Positions 18,841-27,873 of a stretch of 64,000 nucleotides of DNA are shown piece by piece; positions within the stretch are counted from its first letter, which is position 1, and each line of letters opens with the position of its first letter. This DNA is from Synechococcus sp. CBW1107. Lineage in GTDB: Bacteria; Cyanobacteriota; Cyanobacteriia; PCC-6307; Cyanobiaceae. The position numbers and the translations under genes were made by a program. Where the stretch lies: assembly GCF_015841355.1 (NCBI RefSeq), contig NZ_CP064908.1:434001-498000 (forward strand), in the 5' to 3' direction. Below the pieces are notes generated by a model. That model was not told the DNA's origin. It searched no databases and saw nothing but the letters and a program-made list of their open reading frames with translations.

Positions 18841-18882
18841 ATCCAAATAGGCGGGGTGCCCTCGGGATGAAGCCGTTGCTAC
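18841..18882 (-). promoter_or_regulatory. Possible NtcA-type site and -10 element before glnN
   Basis: On the minus strand, bases 18882-18869 read GTA-N8-TTC, one base away from the NtcA consensus GTAN8TAC. A TATTTG -10-like hexamer lies 19 bases further on (18849-18844), and the glnN start is 27 bases beyond. NtcA activation of glnN is established in several cyanobacteria. The box here is imperfect and the spacing is slightly shorter than usual, so this is only a candidate. Confidence 0.3.
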
Positions 18883-18999
18883 AGATGAGCAGCACGAAAC
18901 CGGCACCGGAAGCACCGATCAGCCATCCCGCCGACGCTCGCAGCCGCTGACGGCTTCGCCACCATGGGACAGACTGGAGTTGTCCCCAGCCCGGTCCCC

Positions 19000-19221
19000 A
19001 TGATCCGCTACTACCTCCTGCTGCCGGGACCCCAGGGAGGGGAGCCGACTCTGGGCCGGATGCTGGATGACCGAAGCGAAGCCTGCTTCGACGCAAGCAC
19101 CACGCCCCCGGCCTGGCAGGGTTGCACCAACCAGATTCAGCGCCGTCTCCACGCCCACGACAAGATCGCCGAAATCAGCCAGGTCAGAGCCCAGGCCTGG
19201 AAACCCGCCGCCTTCGATTGA
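19000..19221 (+). CDS. Small hypothetical protein
   Basis: A 73-residue soluble protein starting [11 protein letters not shown], followed by a helical, charged region containing [20 protein letters not shown]. No family is recognised. ATG 19000 is chosen; the frame also opens at 18964. It is divergent from glnN and ends 6 bases before the cupin gene, consistent with a two-gene unit. Supported mainly by frame integrity and context. Confidence 0.45.
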   Translation: MIRYYLLLPGPQGGEPTLGRMLDDRSEACFDASTTPPAWQGCTNQIQRRLHAHDKIAEISQVRAQAWKPAAFD

Positions 19222-19227
19222 TCAGCG

Positions 19228-19593
19228 ATGGCGGTATCCGGCGGGGGAGGCACGCCTCGCAGTGAACGCCCCTGGGGTTGGTTCGAAACCCTGGCCACTG
19301 CCAGGGGCTACCTGATCAAGCGGCTGTGGCTGTTCCCCTCCAGCCGCATCAGTCTTCAGCGTCACCACCATCGCAGCGAACACTGGGTGGTTGTCGAAGG
19401 GGATGGCGTCCTGGAATGCGAGGGAGGGCAGCTGAGCGCATCTCCTGGCGTCACCCTGACGATTCCCACCCGGGCCATCCACCGGGCCAGCGCAGGTGAC
19501 CACGGGCTGGTGATCGTGGAGATCCAGCGAGGCGACGACCTGAGCGACGACGACATCGAGCGTTTCGCCGACGACTACGGACGAGTGGGCTGA
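19228..19593 (+). CDS. Mannose-6-phosphate isomerase type II-like cupin
   Basis: A 121-residue single-domain cupin matching the C-terminal isomerase domain of type II enzymes: RPWGWFETL at the start, RISLQRHHHRSEHWVVVEG (metal-binding His cluster), then IPTRAIHRASAG and VIVEIQRGDDLSDDDIERFADDYGR. In bifunctional ManC/AlgA proteins this domain interconverts mannose-6-phosphate and fructose-6-phosphate for GDP-mannose synthesis. Here the guanylyltransferase half is absent, as in stand-alone forms. The first 10 residues are low-complexity. Confidence 0.85.
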   Translation: MAVSGGGGTPRSERPWGWFETLATARGYLIKRLWLFPSSRISLQRHHHRSEHWVVVEGDGVLECEGGQLSASPGVTLTIPTRAIHRASAGDHGLVIVEIQRGDDLSDDDIERFADDYGRVG

Positions 19594-19767
19594 CCCACAG
19601 ACCGCTTCGTTGGCATGTGGGCAACGGCTCGGTCGGGTGTTACCATGAATCTTCACCCTTTGATTAAGGGCAAGGCAGTCTTTTTTCAGGCCCTGTGGCC
19701 GCGAGATACGGGTACCTGCCGGCCTGCGTTGAAGGAACTCCCAGGCCAAGGCCCCCATCAACTCATC
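19594..19767 (+). promoter_or_regulatory. Long leader / promoter region before the DEAD-box helicase
   Basis: About 174 bases without a convincing gene. It contains a small hairpin (CCCTT-TGATT-AAGGG, near 19658-19672) and a short T-run soon after. The helicase frame is open through part of it, but the sequence lacks helicase-family character. Cold-inducible RNA helicase genes in cyanobacteria often have long, regulated 5' leaders, so an RNA-level control element is plausible but unproven. Confidence 0.35.
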
Positions 19768-21693
19768 GTGACCCAGTTCAACGCAGGCGAGAGCTTTGCG
19801 TGCTCCATCGACCTGAGCGCCCATCCCGCCCAAGCCCCCATCCCACCCATCGCGAGCGATCCCATCACTTCCAATCAACCCAGCTGTGTCGACCTGAGTG
19901 CCCTCGAAGGGCAGCCGTCAGCCGCCGAGACCACGGCGGTCGAGTCGACCCTGATCGGCCCGATTGACCAGCCCGGCGAAGCCACTCAGGACGCTCCCGC
20001 CGGAGCCTTCGCCGCGTTTGGCCTGGGGGCTGAGATCCTCGCCGCCGTGGCGGATTGCGGCTACAGCGATCCCTCTCCCATTCAGAAGGCCGCCATTCCC
20101 GAGCTGATGCTCGGCCGCGACCTGGTGGGCCAGGCTCAGACCGGCACCGGCAAGACGGCCGCCTTCGCTCTGCCCCTGCTGGCGCGCCTCGATCCCCAGC
20201 AGCGCACACCGCAGGTGCTGGTGCTGACCCCCACCCGTGAACTGGCTCTTCAGGTGGCTGAAGCCTTCAACGGCTATGCCGCCAAGCTCCCCCAGGTGCG
20301 TGTGCTGCCGATCTACGGCGGTGCCGATTTCCGCGACCAGATCGTTCGCCTCAAGCGCGGCGTGCAGATCGTGGTGGGGACCCCGGGCAGGGTGATGGAC
20401 CACATGCGCCAGGGCACTCTCGACCTCTCCGGACTGCGCTGTCTGGTGCTTGATGAAGCAGACGAGATGCTGCGCATGGGCTTCATCGATGATGTCGAGT
20501 GGGTGCTTGAACAACTCCCCGAGAAGCGGCAGGTGGTGCTCTTCTCCGCCACCATGCCTTCGGAGATCCGCCGGCTCTCGCGCAAGTACCTGAAGGACCC
20601 CGCTGAGGTCACCATCCAGCAGAAGGGTGCTGAGAACAGCACCATCCGCCAGCGTCACCTGGTGGTGCACGGCGCCCAGAAACTGGAGGCCCTCACCCGT
20701 GTGCTGGAAGCGGAGAGCAGCGAGGGAGTGATCATCTTCGCCCGCACCAAGGCGATCACTCTCACCGTCTCCGAAGCCCTGGAACAGCAGGGTTACGACG
20801 TGGCCGTGCTCAACGGTGACGTTCCCCAGAACCAGCGGGAGCGCACGGTTGAGCGGCTGCGCAGCGGACAGGTGAACGTGCTCGTGGCCACCGACGTCGC
20901 CGCCCGGGGGCTGGATGTGGACCGGATCACCCTGGTGATCAACTACGACATCCCCTTCGACAGCGAGGCGTATGTCCACCGCATCGGCCGCACCGGCCGG
21001 GCGGGCCGCCAGGGGGACGCGATCCTCTTCCTCACGCCCCGGGAGCGCCGTTTCCTGGGTGGTCTGGAGCGCGCTGTCGGCAAGGCCATCACACCGATGG
21101 AGGTGCCCACCAACGCCGACATCAATCAAAGCCGGCTGGATCGCCTGCGCGAGCGCCTCACCGCCCTGGTGGCAACCCCCCGCTCTGACGATCAGGAACT
21201 GGCCCTGCTCAGCGAAATCCTGCAGCGGGTGGGCAGCGAGATCAGCGCCAGCCCCGAGCAACTGGCCCTGGCCGCGCTGCAACTGGCTGTGGGCGACCGC
21301 CCCTTGCTGGTTCAGGGGGCTGAAACCTGGCGCCAGCCCACCACCGCCGGCCGGGACCGTCAGCGCAGCGGCGACGACGACCGCCGCGGTGATCGCCGCT
21401 CACCCTCCCGCACTGGCGGCGGCGGGCGCCTGGACGCCTCCGCTCCCCCGGATGCCGACATGGAGCGTTTCCGGATCGAGGTGGGCTGGCAGGACCGGGT
21501 CAAGCCCGGAAACATTGTCGGAGCGATCGCCAACGAAGCCGGTCTGAACGGCCGCAGCATCGGCCGCATCCAGATCTTCGACACGCACAGCACCGTCGAT
21601 CTTCCCAGTGGGATGCCCGAGGATGTCTTCAACGCCCTGCGGCGGCTGCGGGTGATGAACAAAGAGCTTCAGATCACCCGCCACCACTCCTGA
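19768..21693 (+). CDS. deaD: DEAD-box ATP-dependent RNA helicase (DeaD/CrhR-like)
   Basis: A 641-residue helicase. After an acidic, Ser/Thr-rich N-terminal tail (1-80) come the Q motif (Q106 in DPSPIQKAAIP), Walker A AQTGTGKT (123-130), PTRELALQ, LVLDEADEML, the SAT motif, ATDVAARGLDVD and HRIGRTGRAGR. The C-terminus has an Arg-rich linker and a DbpA-type RNA-binding domain (FRIEVGWQDRVKPGNIVGAI onwards). It unwinds structured RNA, most likely in ribosome assembly or cold adaptation. GTG 19768 is preferred because the protein then begins with the usual short VTQFN-type tail; a start at 19615 is also open. Confidence 0.93.
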   Translation: MTQFNAGESFACSIDLSAHPAQAPIPPIASDPITSNQPSCVDLSALEGQPSAAETTAVESTLIGPIDQPGEATQDAPAGAFAAFGLGAEILAAVADCGYSDPSPIQKAAIPELMLGRDLVGQAQTGTGKTAAFALPLLARLDPQQRTPQVLVLTPTRELALQVAEAFNGYAAKLPQVRVLPIYGGADFRDQIVRLKRGVQIVVGTPGRVMDHMRQGTLDLSGLRCLVLDEADEMLRMGFIDDVEWVLEQLPEKRQVVLFSATMPSEIRRLSRKYLKDPAEVTIQQKGAENSTIRQRHLVVHGAQKLEALTRVLEAESSEGVIIFARTKAITLTVSEALEQQGYDVAVLNGDVPQNQRERTVERLRSGQVNVLVATDVAARGLDVDRITLVINYDIPFDSEAYVHRIGRTGRAGRQGDAILFLTPRERRFLGGLERAVGKAITPMEVPTNADINQSRLDRLRERLTALVATPRSDDQELALLSEILQRVGSEISASPEQLALAALQLAVGDRPLLVQGAETWRQPTTAGRDRQRSGDDDRRGDRRSPSRTGGGGRLDASAPPDADMERFRIEVGWQDRVKPGNIVGAIANEAGLNGRSIGRIQIFDTHSTVDLPSGMPEDVFNALRRLRVMNKELQITRHHS

Positions 21694-21734
21694 CCCAGCC
21701 CAATACGTCGATCCGGCGTTCCTGTTGCCACTTC

Positions 21735-22094
21735 ATGTCACTGCTCTCCACCACCGAGGCCAAAGGTCAGCGCACTCCTGCCAATCCAATGGGAGTGATG
21801 CTGCGTCTGGCCACCGTCGCCCTGGCAGGCCTCGCTGATCTGACTCTTGCGGGAGCCGTCGAAGCCGAGACTCAGCTCAAAGCGTCCGCCAGCACCAGCC
21901 AGAGGGATGAGCAGGTGAGCAAGTTCTGTCTGGCCACCGTGAGCGCGGCCTTCCAGGCTGCGCGCAAGGTGCCCCCGCCTGGGCTTGGCACCTTCGCCTG
22001 CTCCTGCTTCGTGGATCAGGTCAACCAGGGCGCTGGACTGGACGTGGCCCAGAGCACCTGCCGCCAGCGCACCATGGCCCGCTACAGCCTCTGA
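21735..22094 (+). CDS. Small exported Cys-containing protein, unknown function
   Basis: A 119-residue protein with a probable signal peptide (hydrophobic GVMLRLATVALAGLADLTLA, cleavage near AVEAE). The mature part has five cysteines: KFCLATV, FACSCF and STCRQR hold four of them in pairs suited to disulfides. It therefore probably acts in the periplasm. It follows the helicase by 41 bases and may be cotranscribed. I recognise no family. Confidence 0.55.
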   Translation: MSLLSTTEAKGQRTPANPMGVMLRLATVALAGLADLTLAGAVEAETQLKASASTSQRDEQVSKFCLATVSAAFQAARKVPPPGLGTFACSCFVDQVNQGAGLDVAQSTCRQRTMARYSL

Positions 22095-22114
22095 GCGCTG
22101 AGCTCTGTCAACGA

Positions 22115-22345
22115 TCAGGCACACATGCCGGTGACATCATCGGTGTGCATCACGCTGACCTGCCGCAGGGACAGACTCTCGATGGCGGTGATCAGGCCGA
22201 GTTGAGCCTCCGATGTCTCGCAGAGCACCAGAGTCTGCAGAAGATCGAATCGATCCTGTGGGGCGAGCTCGCCGTCCTCACACCAATCGAGGCTCCAGGG
22301 AACAGGGGCAACCATTGCTTCGGGATCAGTACGTCTTGGTTTCAT
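22115..22345 (-). CDS. Small hypothetical protein
   Basis: A 76-residue soluble protein with an acidic centre (WCEDGELAPQDRFDLLQTL) and a helical C-terminal half (LGLITAIESLSLRQVSVMHTDD). ATG 22345 is chosen, while the frame opens further upstream to 22534. It converges on the preceding gene 20 bases away. No domain is recognised, and support is limited to frame and composition. Confidence 0.45.
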   Translation of the reverse strand: MKPRRTDPEAMVAPVPWSLDWCEDGELAPQDRFDLLQTLVLCETSEAQLGLITAIESLSLRQVSVMHTDDVTGMCA

Positions 22346-22652
22346 GACATTGGGCCATCCCTCCCGGCCGGGCTCCGTTCCTTGGATTTGCTTCCAATCC
22401 GCTTCACGCTTCGCCATGCAGCCCTGAAGGCCCAGCCTGACCGGGCAACAAAGAGGCAGCAGAAGCGCTGAACCGTGTCGCAGAGCACAGCGCTGCCAGG
22501 AAGGCACCATCTCCCGCAGGACACCCTGTATCATGGGCGGCGATTCAAGGATTCACGGCTCCCATCGATCCGCTCCAAAGGACCCGCTCCAGACGGGCAG
22601 TCCTTGAGGAACCCAAAGCATTCACGAATCAGTTCCAGATTCCCTTCAAGGA

Positions 22653-22973
22653 ATGACCATTTACGTAGGCAATCTCTCCTTCCAGGCCGAACGGGAGGAT
22701 CTGCTCGATCTTTTTGGCCAGTACGGTGAAGTCCGTCAATGCAGTCTGCCGCTTGATCGCGAAACCGGCCGCAAACGCGGCTTCGCTTTCGTTGAACTGG
22801 CCGACGACGCCTCAGAGCAGAAAGCGATCGACGACCTCCAGGATGTGGAGTGGATGGGTCGCATGATCCGGGTCAACAAGGCCAGCCCCCGCGAACGTGG
22901 CGGCGGTGGTCCACGGGGCGGTGGTGGCGGCTACGGCGGTGGCGGCGGCGGTGGCGGTGGCGGTCGCTGGTGA
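22653..22973 (+). CDS. rbp: Glycine-rich RRM RNA-binding protein (Rbp type)
   Basis: A 106-residue protein with one RNA recognition motif. RNP2 is IYVGNLSF near the N-terminus and RNP1 is RKRGFAFVEL near residue 46. A Gly-rich tail ends in RW. Cyanobacterial Rbp proteins of this design are often cold-induced and bind single-stranded RNA. About 120 AT-richer bases upstream can hold its promoter and leader. A strong intrinsic terminator follows at 23030. Its position just after the RNA helicase region suggests shared roles in RNA handling. Confidence 0.93.
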   Translation: MTIYVGNLSFQAEREDLLDLFGQYGEVRQCSLPLDRETGRKRGFAFVELADDASEQKAIDDLQDVEWMGRMIRVNKASPRERGGGGPRGGGGGYGGGGGGGGGGRW

Positions 22974-23029
22974 GTCCTGATCGTCATCACGCCTGAACAA
23001 GCCCCGCAATAAAGCATCCTCCGCCCCTG

Positions 23030-23062
23030 AGGGGCCCCGCCCGACAGGGGCGGGGCCCCTTT
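23030..23062 (+). terminator. Intrinsic terminator after rbp
   Basis: A perfect 13-base-pair GC-rich stem (AGGGGCCCCGCCC at 23030-23042 against 23048-23060) with a 5-base loop, followed by TT and an A/T-rich tail. It lies 57 bases after the rbp stop and before the next gene on the same strand. Confidence 0.85.
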
Positions 23063-23106
23063 AATGGCTTCCGGCCCCTCCGGCCGATGCCCAGCAGCCT
23101 GACGTC

Positions 23107-24903
23107 ATGGCCCATCCGCGCGCGCGCACCCCGATCAGCCGCCTGCTGGAGGCCTTGAGACCCCACCGCCGGCTCGTCTGGCTGGCCTCGAGCTGCTCGG
23201 TTCTCAACAAACTGTTCGATCTGGCCCCACCGGTGCTGATCGGCCTGGCCGTGGATGTGGTGGTGCGTCAGCAGACCTCCTGGCTGGCGGAGTTGGGGCT
23301 CAGGACCGTCCCCGCCCAGCTCACGGCCCTGGCGGTGGCCTCGTTTGTGATCTGGAGTGCCGAATCCCTGTTCGAATACCTCTACGGGGTGCTCTGGCGC
23401 AACCTGGCCCAGACCATGCAGCACGAGCTCAGGCTTGAGGCCTATGACCATCTGCAGAAGCTGGAGATGGCCTTCTTCGAGGCCGGAAGCAGCGGCCGGC
23501 TGATGGCCATCCTCAACGACGACATCAATCAGCTCGAGCGTTTTCTCGACCACGGCGCCAACGAACTGCTGCAGCTGACCACCACCGTGCTGGCGGTCGG
23601 TGGAGTGATGGCGGCCATCTCTCCCGGAGTGGCCGGAGTGGCCTTTCTGCCCATCCCGGTGATTCTCTGGGGCTCGATCCTGTTCCAGAAACGGCTGGCT
23701 CCTCGCTACCGCGATGTGCGTGAGCGGGCCGGCGATCTCAACAGCAGCCTGTCGAACAACCTCGGCGGGATGCTCACGATCAAGAGTTATGCCGCCGAGG
23801 CCTGGGAGCTGGAGCGAATCCGCCACCAGAGTGAGGCCTACAGAACCACCAACCAGCGCGCCATTCGTCTGTCAGCGGCCTTCATACCCCTGATCCGTTT
23901 TGCCATCCTCTTCGCCTTCCTGGCGATTCTGGTGATCGGCGGACTGCAGGCCTGGCGCGGCACGATCGCCGTGGGCTCCTACAGCTTTCTCGTCTTCATC
24001 ACTCAGCGTCTGCTCTGGCCCCTCACCACCCTTGGTCGCACCCTCGATGACTACCAGCGGGCCATGGCCTCGAGCAACCGGGTCCTGGATCTGCTGGATA
24101 CACCGATCGCCATCCCCGGGGGCGACAGGCCCCTGCCCCTCGCCAGCGTCCGCGGTGCCATCGAGTTCCGCTCGGTGAGTTTCGGCTACACCGGCCGGGA
24201 GCCCCTGCTGGTCGACTTCTCTCTGTCGGTTCCGGCCGGACACACTGTGGGCATCGTGGGGGCCACCGGCTCCGGCAAGAGCACCCTGGTGAAATTGCTG
24301 CTGCGGCTCTATGCCGTCCAGGACGGCGAGATCCTGCTGGATGACCAGCCGATCCAGGACCTGCGGCTGGGCGATCTCCGGCATGCCATCGGCCTGGTGA
24401 GCCAGGACGTGTTCCTTTTTCACGGCAGCGTGGGCGAGAACATCGCCTACGGGAGTTTTGGCGCCAGCCCGGCCGCAATTGCGCGCGCTGCGCGGCTGGC
24501 CGAAGCCAGCGGCTTCATCGAAGCGCTTCCCCAGGGATACGACACCGTGGTCGGGGAGCGGGGGCAGCGGCTCTCAGGGGGCCAACGCCAGCGCATTGCC
24601 CTGGCCCGGGCGATTCTCAAGAATCCGCCGGTGCTCATCCTCGATGAAGCCACTGCGGCTGTCGACAACGAAACGGAGGCAGCCATCCAGCGGTCCCTGG
24701 AGCTGATCACCGCCGAGCGCACCACCCTGGTGATCGCGCACCGACTCAGCACCGTGCGTCATGCCGATCGGATCGTGGTGATGGAGCACGGCCGGATCGT
24801 CGAGCAGGGAGGCCATGACGAGCTGTTGCGCCGCGGAGGCGCCTACGCCCGGCTCTGGCGGGTTCAGGCCGGCCTGCGCGAAGACGAGGCGCTCCTGGCC
24901 TGA
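23107..24903 (+). CDS. ABC exporter, fused permease-ATPase (MsbA/multidrug type)
   Basis: A 598-residue half-transporter: an N-terminal membrane domain with about six helices (residues about 20-310) and a C-terminal ATPase with Walker [10 protein letters not shown], signature [16 protein letters not shown], Walker B VLILDEAT and the H-loop IAHRLST. It works as a dimer and exports lipids or drugs; the substrate is not evident. It begins 45 bases after the rbp terminator and so has its own promoter. Confidence 0.92.
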   Translation: MAHPRARTPISRLLEALRPHRRLVWLASSCSVLNKLFDLAPPVLIGLAVDVVVRQQTSWLAELGLRTVPAQLTALAVASFVIWSAESLFEYLYGVLWRNLAQTMQHELRLEAYDHLQKLEMAFFEAGSSGRLMAILNDDINQLERFLDHGANELLQLTTTVLAVGGVMAAISPGVAGVAFLPIPVILWGSILFQKRLAPRYRDVRERAGDLNSSLSNNLGGMLTIKSYAAEAWELERIRHQSEAYRTTNQRAIRLSAAFIPLIRFAILFAFLAILVIGGLQAWRGTIAVGSYSFLVFITQRLLWPLTTLGRTLDDYQRAMASSNRVLDLLDTPIAIPGGDRPLPLASVRGAIEFRSVSFGYTGREPLLVDFSLSVPAGHTVGIVGATGSGKSTLVKLLLRLYAVQDGEILLDDQPIQDLRLGDLRHAIGLVSQDVFLFHGSVGENIAYGSFGASPAAIARAARLAEASGFIEALPQGYDTVVGERGQRLSGGQRQRIALARAILKNPPVLILDEATAAVDNETEAAIQRSLELITAERTTLVIAHRLSTVRHADRIVVMEHGRIVEQGGHDELLRRGGAYARLWRVQAGLREDEALLA

Positions 24904-24960
24904 ATGCACCAGCATGGGGTGATGTGATTCCAGGTCCCCAGCGGCGGCGGGCCCTCGCCC

Positions 24961-25602
24961 ATGGCCCAGACATCCGGTCCCTTTGAGCTGCCTCCCCTGG
25001 CCCGACAGGAGCTGGTGGAGCTGCCCATCACTTCGCTGCAGCCCACCCAGCTCTGCCTGGGACTGGCGGAAGTGCGCTCCAGGGCCAGTGATTTCGCCAG
25101 AGAAACGGCCGCGGAGCGTCGTCGCTACCTGCGCACCCGGCCGGTGCCGGTGGCGGTGAGCAGTGCGGGGGAGCACTGGATGATCGACCGGCACCACCGG
25201 CTGAGGGCCCTGATGGAGGTGGATTCCAGCGCCACCGTCTTCTGCTCGGTGGTGCTGGAACTGGTGGGAGCCAGCCGCGCTCACTGTCTCGAGGAACTCA
25301 ACCGGCGGGGTTGGCTCTACCTGCGTGATGGCGAAGGCCGGGGCCCCCTCCCGCCCGAGCGGCTGCCGACGGACCTGGTCAGCCTGGAGGACGACCCCTT
25401 TCGCAGCCTGGTCTGGAAACTGAAGCAGGAGGGCCTGATCCGCCCCCAGCCGCAGGTGCCGTTCCTGGAATTCCACTGGGGCAGCTGGTTGCGTCGCCAG
25501 AATCTGCCCAGCTTCGGCTCGATGGACCTCGAACCCGCTCTTGCCGAGGCCCGGCGCCTGGTGCGCGCCCAGGGGGGCCTTGGCGGACCACCCTCCAGCT
25601 GA
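24961..25602 (+). CDS. ParB-like nuclease-family protein (ParBc_2 type)
   Basis: A 213-residue soluble protein with the feature MIDRHHRLRALMEV, which matches the DxHHRxxA core of ParB/sulfiredoxin-like domains. It is preceded by a TRPVPVAVSSAGEHW strand pattern. The whole-protein layout fits the small 'putative ParB-like nuclease' family rather than chromosome-partitioning ParB: there is no HTH and no parA nearby. Function is unknown. The fold binds nucleotides in related proteins. The neighbours (ABC exporter, LCP protein) give no clue. Confidence 0.72.
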   Translation: MAQTSGPFELPPLARQELVELPITSLQPTQLCLGLAEVRSRASDFARETAAERRRYLRTRPVPVAVSSAGEHWMIDRHHRLRALMEVDSSATVFCSVVLELVGASRAHCLEELNRRGWLYLRDGEGRGPLPPERLPTDLVSLEDDPFRSLVWKLKQEGLIRPQPQVPFLEFHWGSWLRRQNLPSFGSMDLEPALAEARRLVRAQGGLGGPPSS

Positions 25603-25821
25603 GCGGGTCCAGCCAGGGAAGTGGTACAAACCGGCCCGGGGGGGAGGAGAGCCGCTCGGCCTGGATGAAATAAGGTTTCATGAAGGTGACAAAGGGCCCA
25701 ACCTTCCCCTGTCGCACAAGCCCATGCCCAGCTCTTCCGGCCCCTCTTCCGCCCGCTGTCCCGTCGTCTTCACGACAGTCGCGGCGCTGTGGTCTTGAAG
25801 CGGCAACGTCCCCAGGTTCCC

Positions 25822-26736
25822 ATGACGTCCAGCCAAGGATCCCGCCCCCTGCCCATCGTCCTGGCGATGCTGCTTGGTCTGGGAGGAGGTCTGGCGCTCT
25901 CCGGTCCCCTGGCCTCGTTACTGCCCAAGGACTGGGCCTCCCAGACCGCCAGGCTCACCGGTCAACTCAGCAATCCCTTCGCTGCCTGGGGGGACAACGG
26001 CCGTGATGTGCTGGTGCTGGGCACCGACGTGGGCGGCGGCAACACCGATGTGATGTTCTCGATCCGCATCGAGAACGGTGTCACCCATGTCACCCAGGTT
26101 CCCCGAGACACCTATATCGACTCGGCCCGTTTCGGCGGCATCAAGGCCAACGCCCTCTACGCCTACGGAGGAGCCGAAGCGGTCAAGCAGGAGCTCTCGG
26201 AGCGGCTGGGCCGCCCGATCGATCACCACCTGCTCGTGAATCTCGGGGCGATACGCCGCATGGGCGATGTTCTCGGTGGTGTCGAGGTGAACGTGCCCAA
26301 GCGCATGTATTACGTCGACAACAGCCAGGGCCTCTACATCGACCTTCAGCCGGGCCTTCAGACCCTCAAGGGTCGCGATCTGGAGGGGTTCCTGCGCTGG
26401 CGCCACGATGAGGAAGGGGACATCGGCCGGATCGACCGTCAGAAGCTTGTCCTCACCGCCCTGTTCAGCAAACTGACGCGCCCCGAGAATCTGGTGCGGC
26501 TGCCCAGCCTGATCGCAGCGGCCGGCCAGGACCTGAAGACGGACCTGGGGCCGATGGAAATCGGTGGCCTGATCACGGCCATGGCCACCACCCGCTTCGA
26601 TGCGGAGCGCCTGAGCGGCCGGCCCTTTGATCTCAACGGCATCAGCTACTGGGAGGCCGACTGGCCGCCCCGTGATGTGGAAGCCATCAACGCCACGACG
26701 GTCGATGGCGACCACCGCCAGCGCTTCCTCTTCTGA
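25822..26736 (+). CDS. LytR-CpsA-Psr (LCP) family protein
   Basis: A 304-residue protein with an N-terminal signal-anchor (hydrophobic run around residues 12-35) and an extracytoplasmic LCP domain: VLVLGTDVGGGNTDVMF, the VPRDTYI catalytic loop, GIKANALYAYGG and FLRWRHDEEGDIGR. LCP proteins transfer polyisoprenoid-linked glycopolymers to the cell wall; in cyanobacteria the acceptor is not well defined. ATG 25822 is preferred because it starts close to the membrane anchor. A 219-base region without genes upstream probably holds its promoter. Confidence 0.9.
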   Translation: MTSSQGSRPLPIVLAMLLGLGGGLALSGPLASLLPKDWASQTARLTGQLSNPFAAWGDNGRDVLVLGTDVGGGNTDVMFSIRIENGVTHVTQVPRDTYIDSARFGGIKANALYAYGGAEAVKQELSERLGRPIDHHLLVNLGAIRRMGDVLGGVEVNVPKRMYYVDNSQGLYIDLQPGLQTLKGRDLEGFLRWRHDEEGDIGRIDRQKLVLTALFSKLTRPENLVRLPSLIAAAGQDLKTDLGPMEIGGLITAMATTRFDAERLSGRPFDLNGISYWEADWPPRDVEAINATTVDGDHRQRFLF

Positions 26737-26739
26737 GGC

Positions 26740-27870
26740 TCAACCCCAGTCAGGACCGGCCTCTGCCGAGGCCCCCGGCAGCCGCTCCAGGGCCGGCCGC
26801 TCACCGCACAGGGCTGCCGCCAGCAGCTCGGCCAGGGCCGGCACCAGGGCGAAGGGGCTGCTGAGCCCGGCGAACAACCAGAGGCCAGCGGCCCCAGCCA
26901 CTGGACCCACCAGCGGCGGTCCACTGCTGCAGAAGCTCACCGGCACCTGCGCGAAGCTGGCCGGCACCTGGCCAAGGCGAGGATCGATCCGCCCCAGGGC
27001 CCGCCGCAGCTCCAGCTCCTGAGCCGCAGCCTGGGGTGGGGCGCCGCAGGCGCTGCCTGGCCTGATCAGGCTGCTCTGGCCCAGCAGCAGGCCCTCGCCC
27101 CAGGGCGCCAGGCCAGGATCGACGATCCACTCCGGCCGCTGCAAGCGATCCGCCCGTTGCTCGAGACCCTGGCGCCGGGCGACGAGCGGCATGAGGATGT
27201 CGTTGGGCTGGATCAGAGCCGAACGGCTCAGCAGCTCGCGGCTCAGCGAAGCATCCTCGAGCCGCAGCACTCCGGCCCAGCTCACCCGCAGGCGATCGGG
27301 CAAGGCCGGCCAGAGGGCCCGGCAGCCGGCCCCGGCGGCCAGCACCACCTGCCGGGCCGGCAGAGCGTCGGCCCGCAGGGGACCGCAACGGCCCCGTCGC
27401 CGCCGGACTCCGGCCCGCTCCAGGGCTTCTGGCAGAGCCAGCGACAGCCGGCGACTGTCGATGCGGCCGTACCCCAGTCGCAGCACCCTGCGGCCTCCCG
27501 AGGCAGGCGAGGGATCCAGCCGTTCCACCTGATCAGGACCCAGATGGCGGGAGGCCAGGGCCTGGACCCCCTCAACGGCAGCCTCGGCAGCCACTTCAGC
27601 GTCGCTCCAGTGCAGGCGCAGGGAGCATGGGCTCCAGCCCAGGGGGCCATGGCGCTGCTCCAGCTGCCGCCAGGCCGCCGGGGCTGCGGCCATGAGCGCG
27701 TCGAGGGGCCCGGGGGCTCCGGCCCACCAGGGCACACCGCCGTAGCTCAGGCCGGTGGCCGAGCAGCCCTGGCCCGGATCCACCAGCTCCACGGCTGCGC
27801 CCCGCTCGGCCAGGGCCAGGGCCACCAGGGAGCCGGCCAGGCCGGCTCCGATGACCAGCACATCAGCCAA
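26740..27870 (-). CDS. FAD-dependent oxidoreductase (D-amino-acid/glycine oxidase fold)
   Basis: A 376-residue protein beginning with the dinucleotide-binding motif ADVLVIGAGLAGSLVALALAERG and the ELVD end of the beta-alpha-beta unit. This is the DAO-type fold of glycine oxidase, ThiO and related amine oxidases. The substrate cannot be assigned. The start is a TTG at 27870 (4 bases after the psbP stop); no ATG occurs near the conserved N-terminus. It is downstream of psbP on the same strand and converges on the LCP gene 4 bases away. Confidence 0.8.
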   Translation of the reverse strand: MADVLVIGAGLAGSLVALALAERGAAVELVDPGQGCSATGLSYGGVPWWAGAPGPLDALMAAAPAAWRQLEQRHGPLGWSPCSLRLHWSDAEVAAEAAVEGVQALASRHLGPDQVERLDPSPASGGRRVLRLGYGRIDSRRLSLALPEALERAGVRRRRGRCGPLRADALPARQVVLAAGAGCRALWPALPDRLRVSWAGVLRLEDASLSRELLSRSALIQPNDILMPLVARRQGLEQRADRLQRPEWIVDPGLAPWGEGLLLGQSSLIRPGSACGAPPQAAAQELELRRALGRIDPRLGQVPASFAQVPVSFCSSGPPLVGPVAGAAGLWLFAGLSSPFALVPALAELLAAALCGERPALERLPGASAEAGPDWG

Positions 27871-27873
27871 ACC

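Noticed and set aside
22894-22973. GGC/GGT repeats at the end of rbp
   Set aside because: They encode the normal glycine-rich tail of Rbp proteins, not a separate repeat element.
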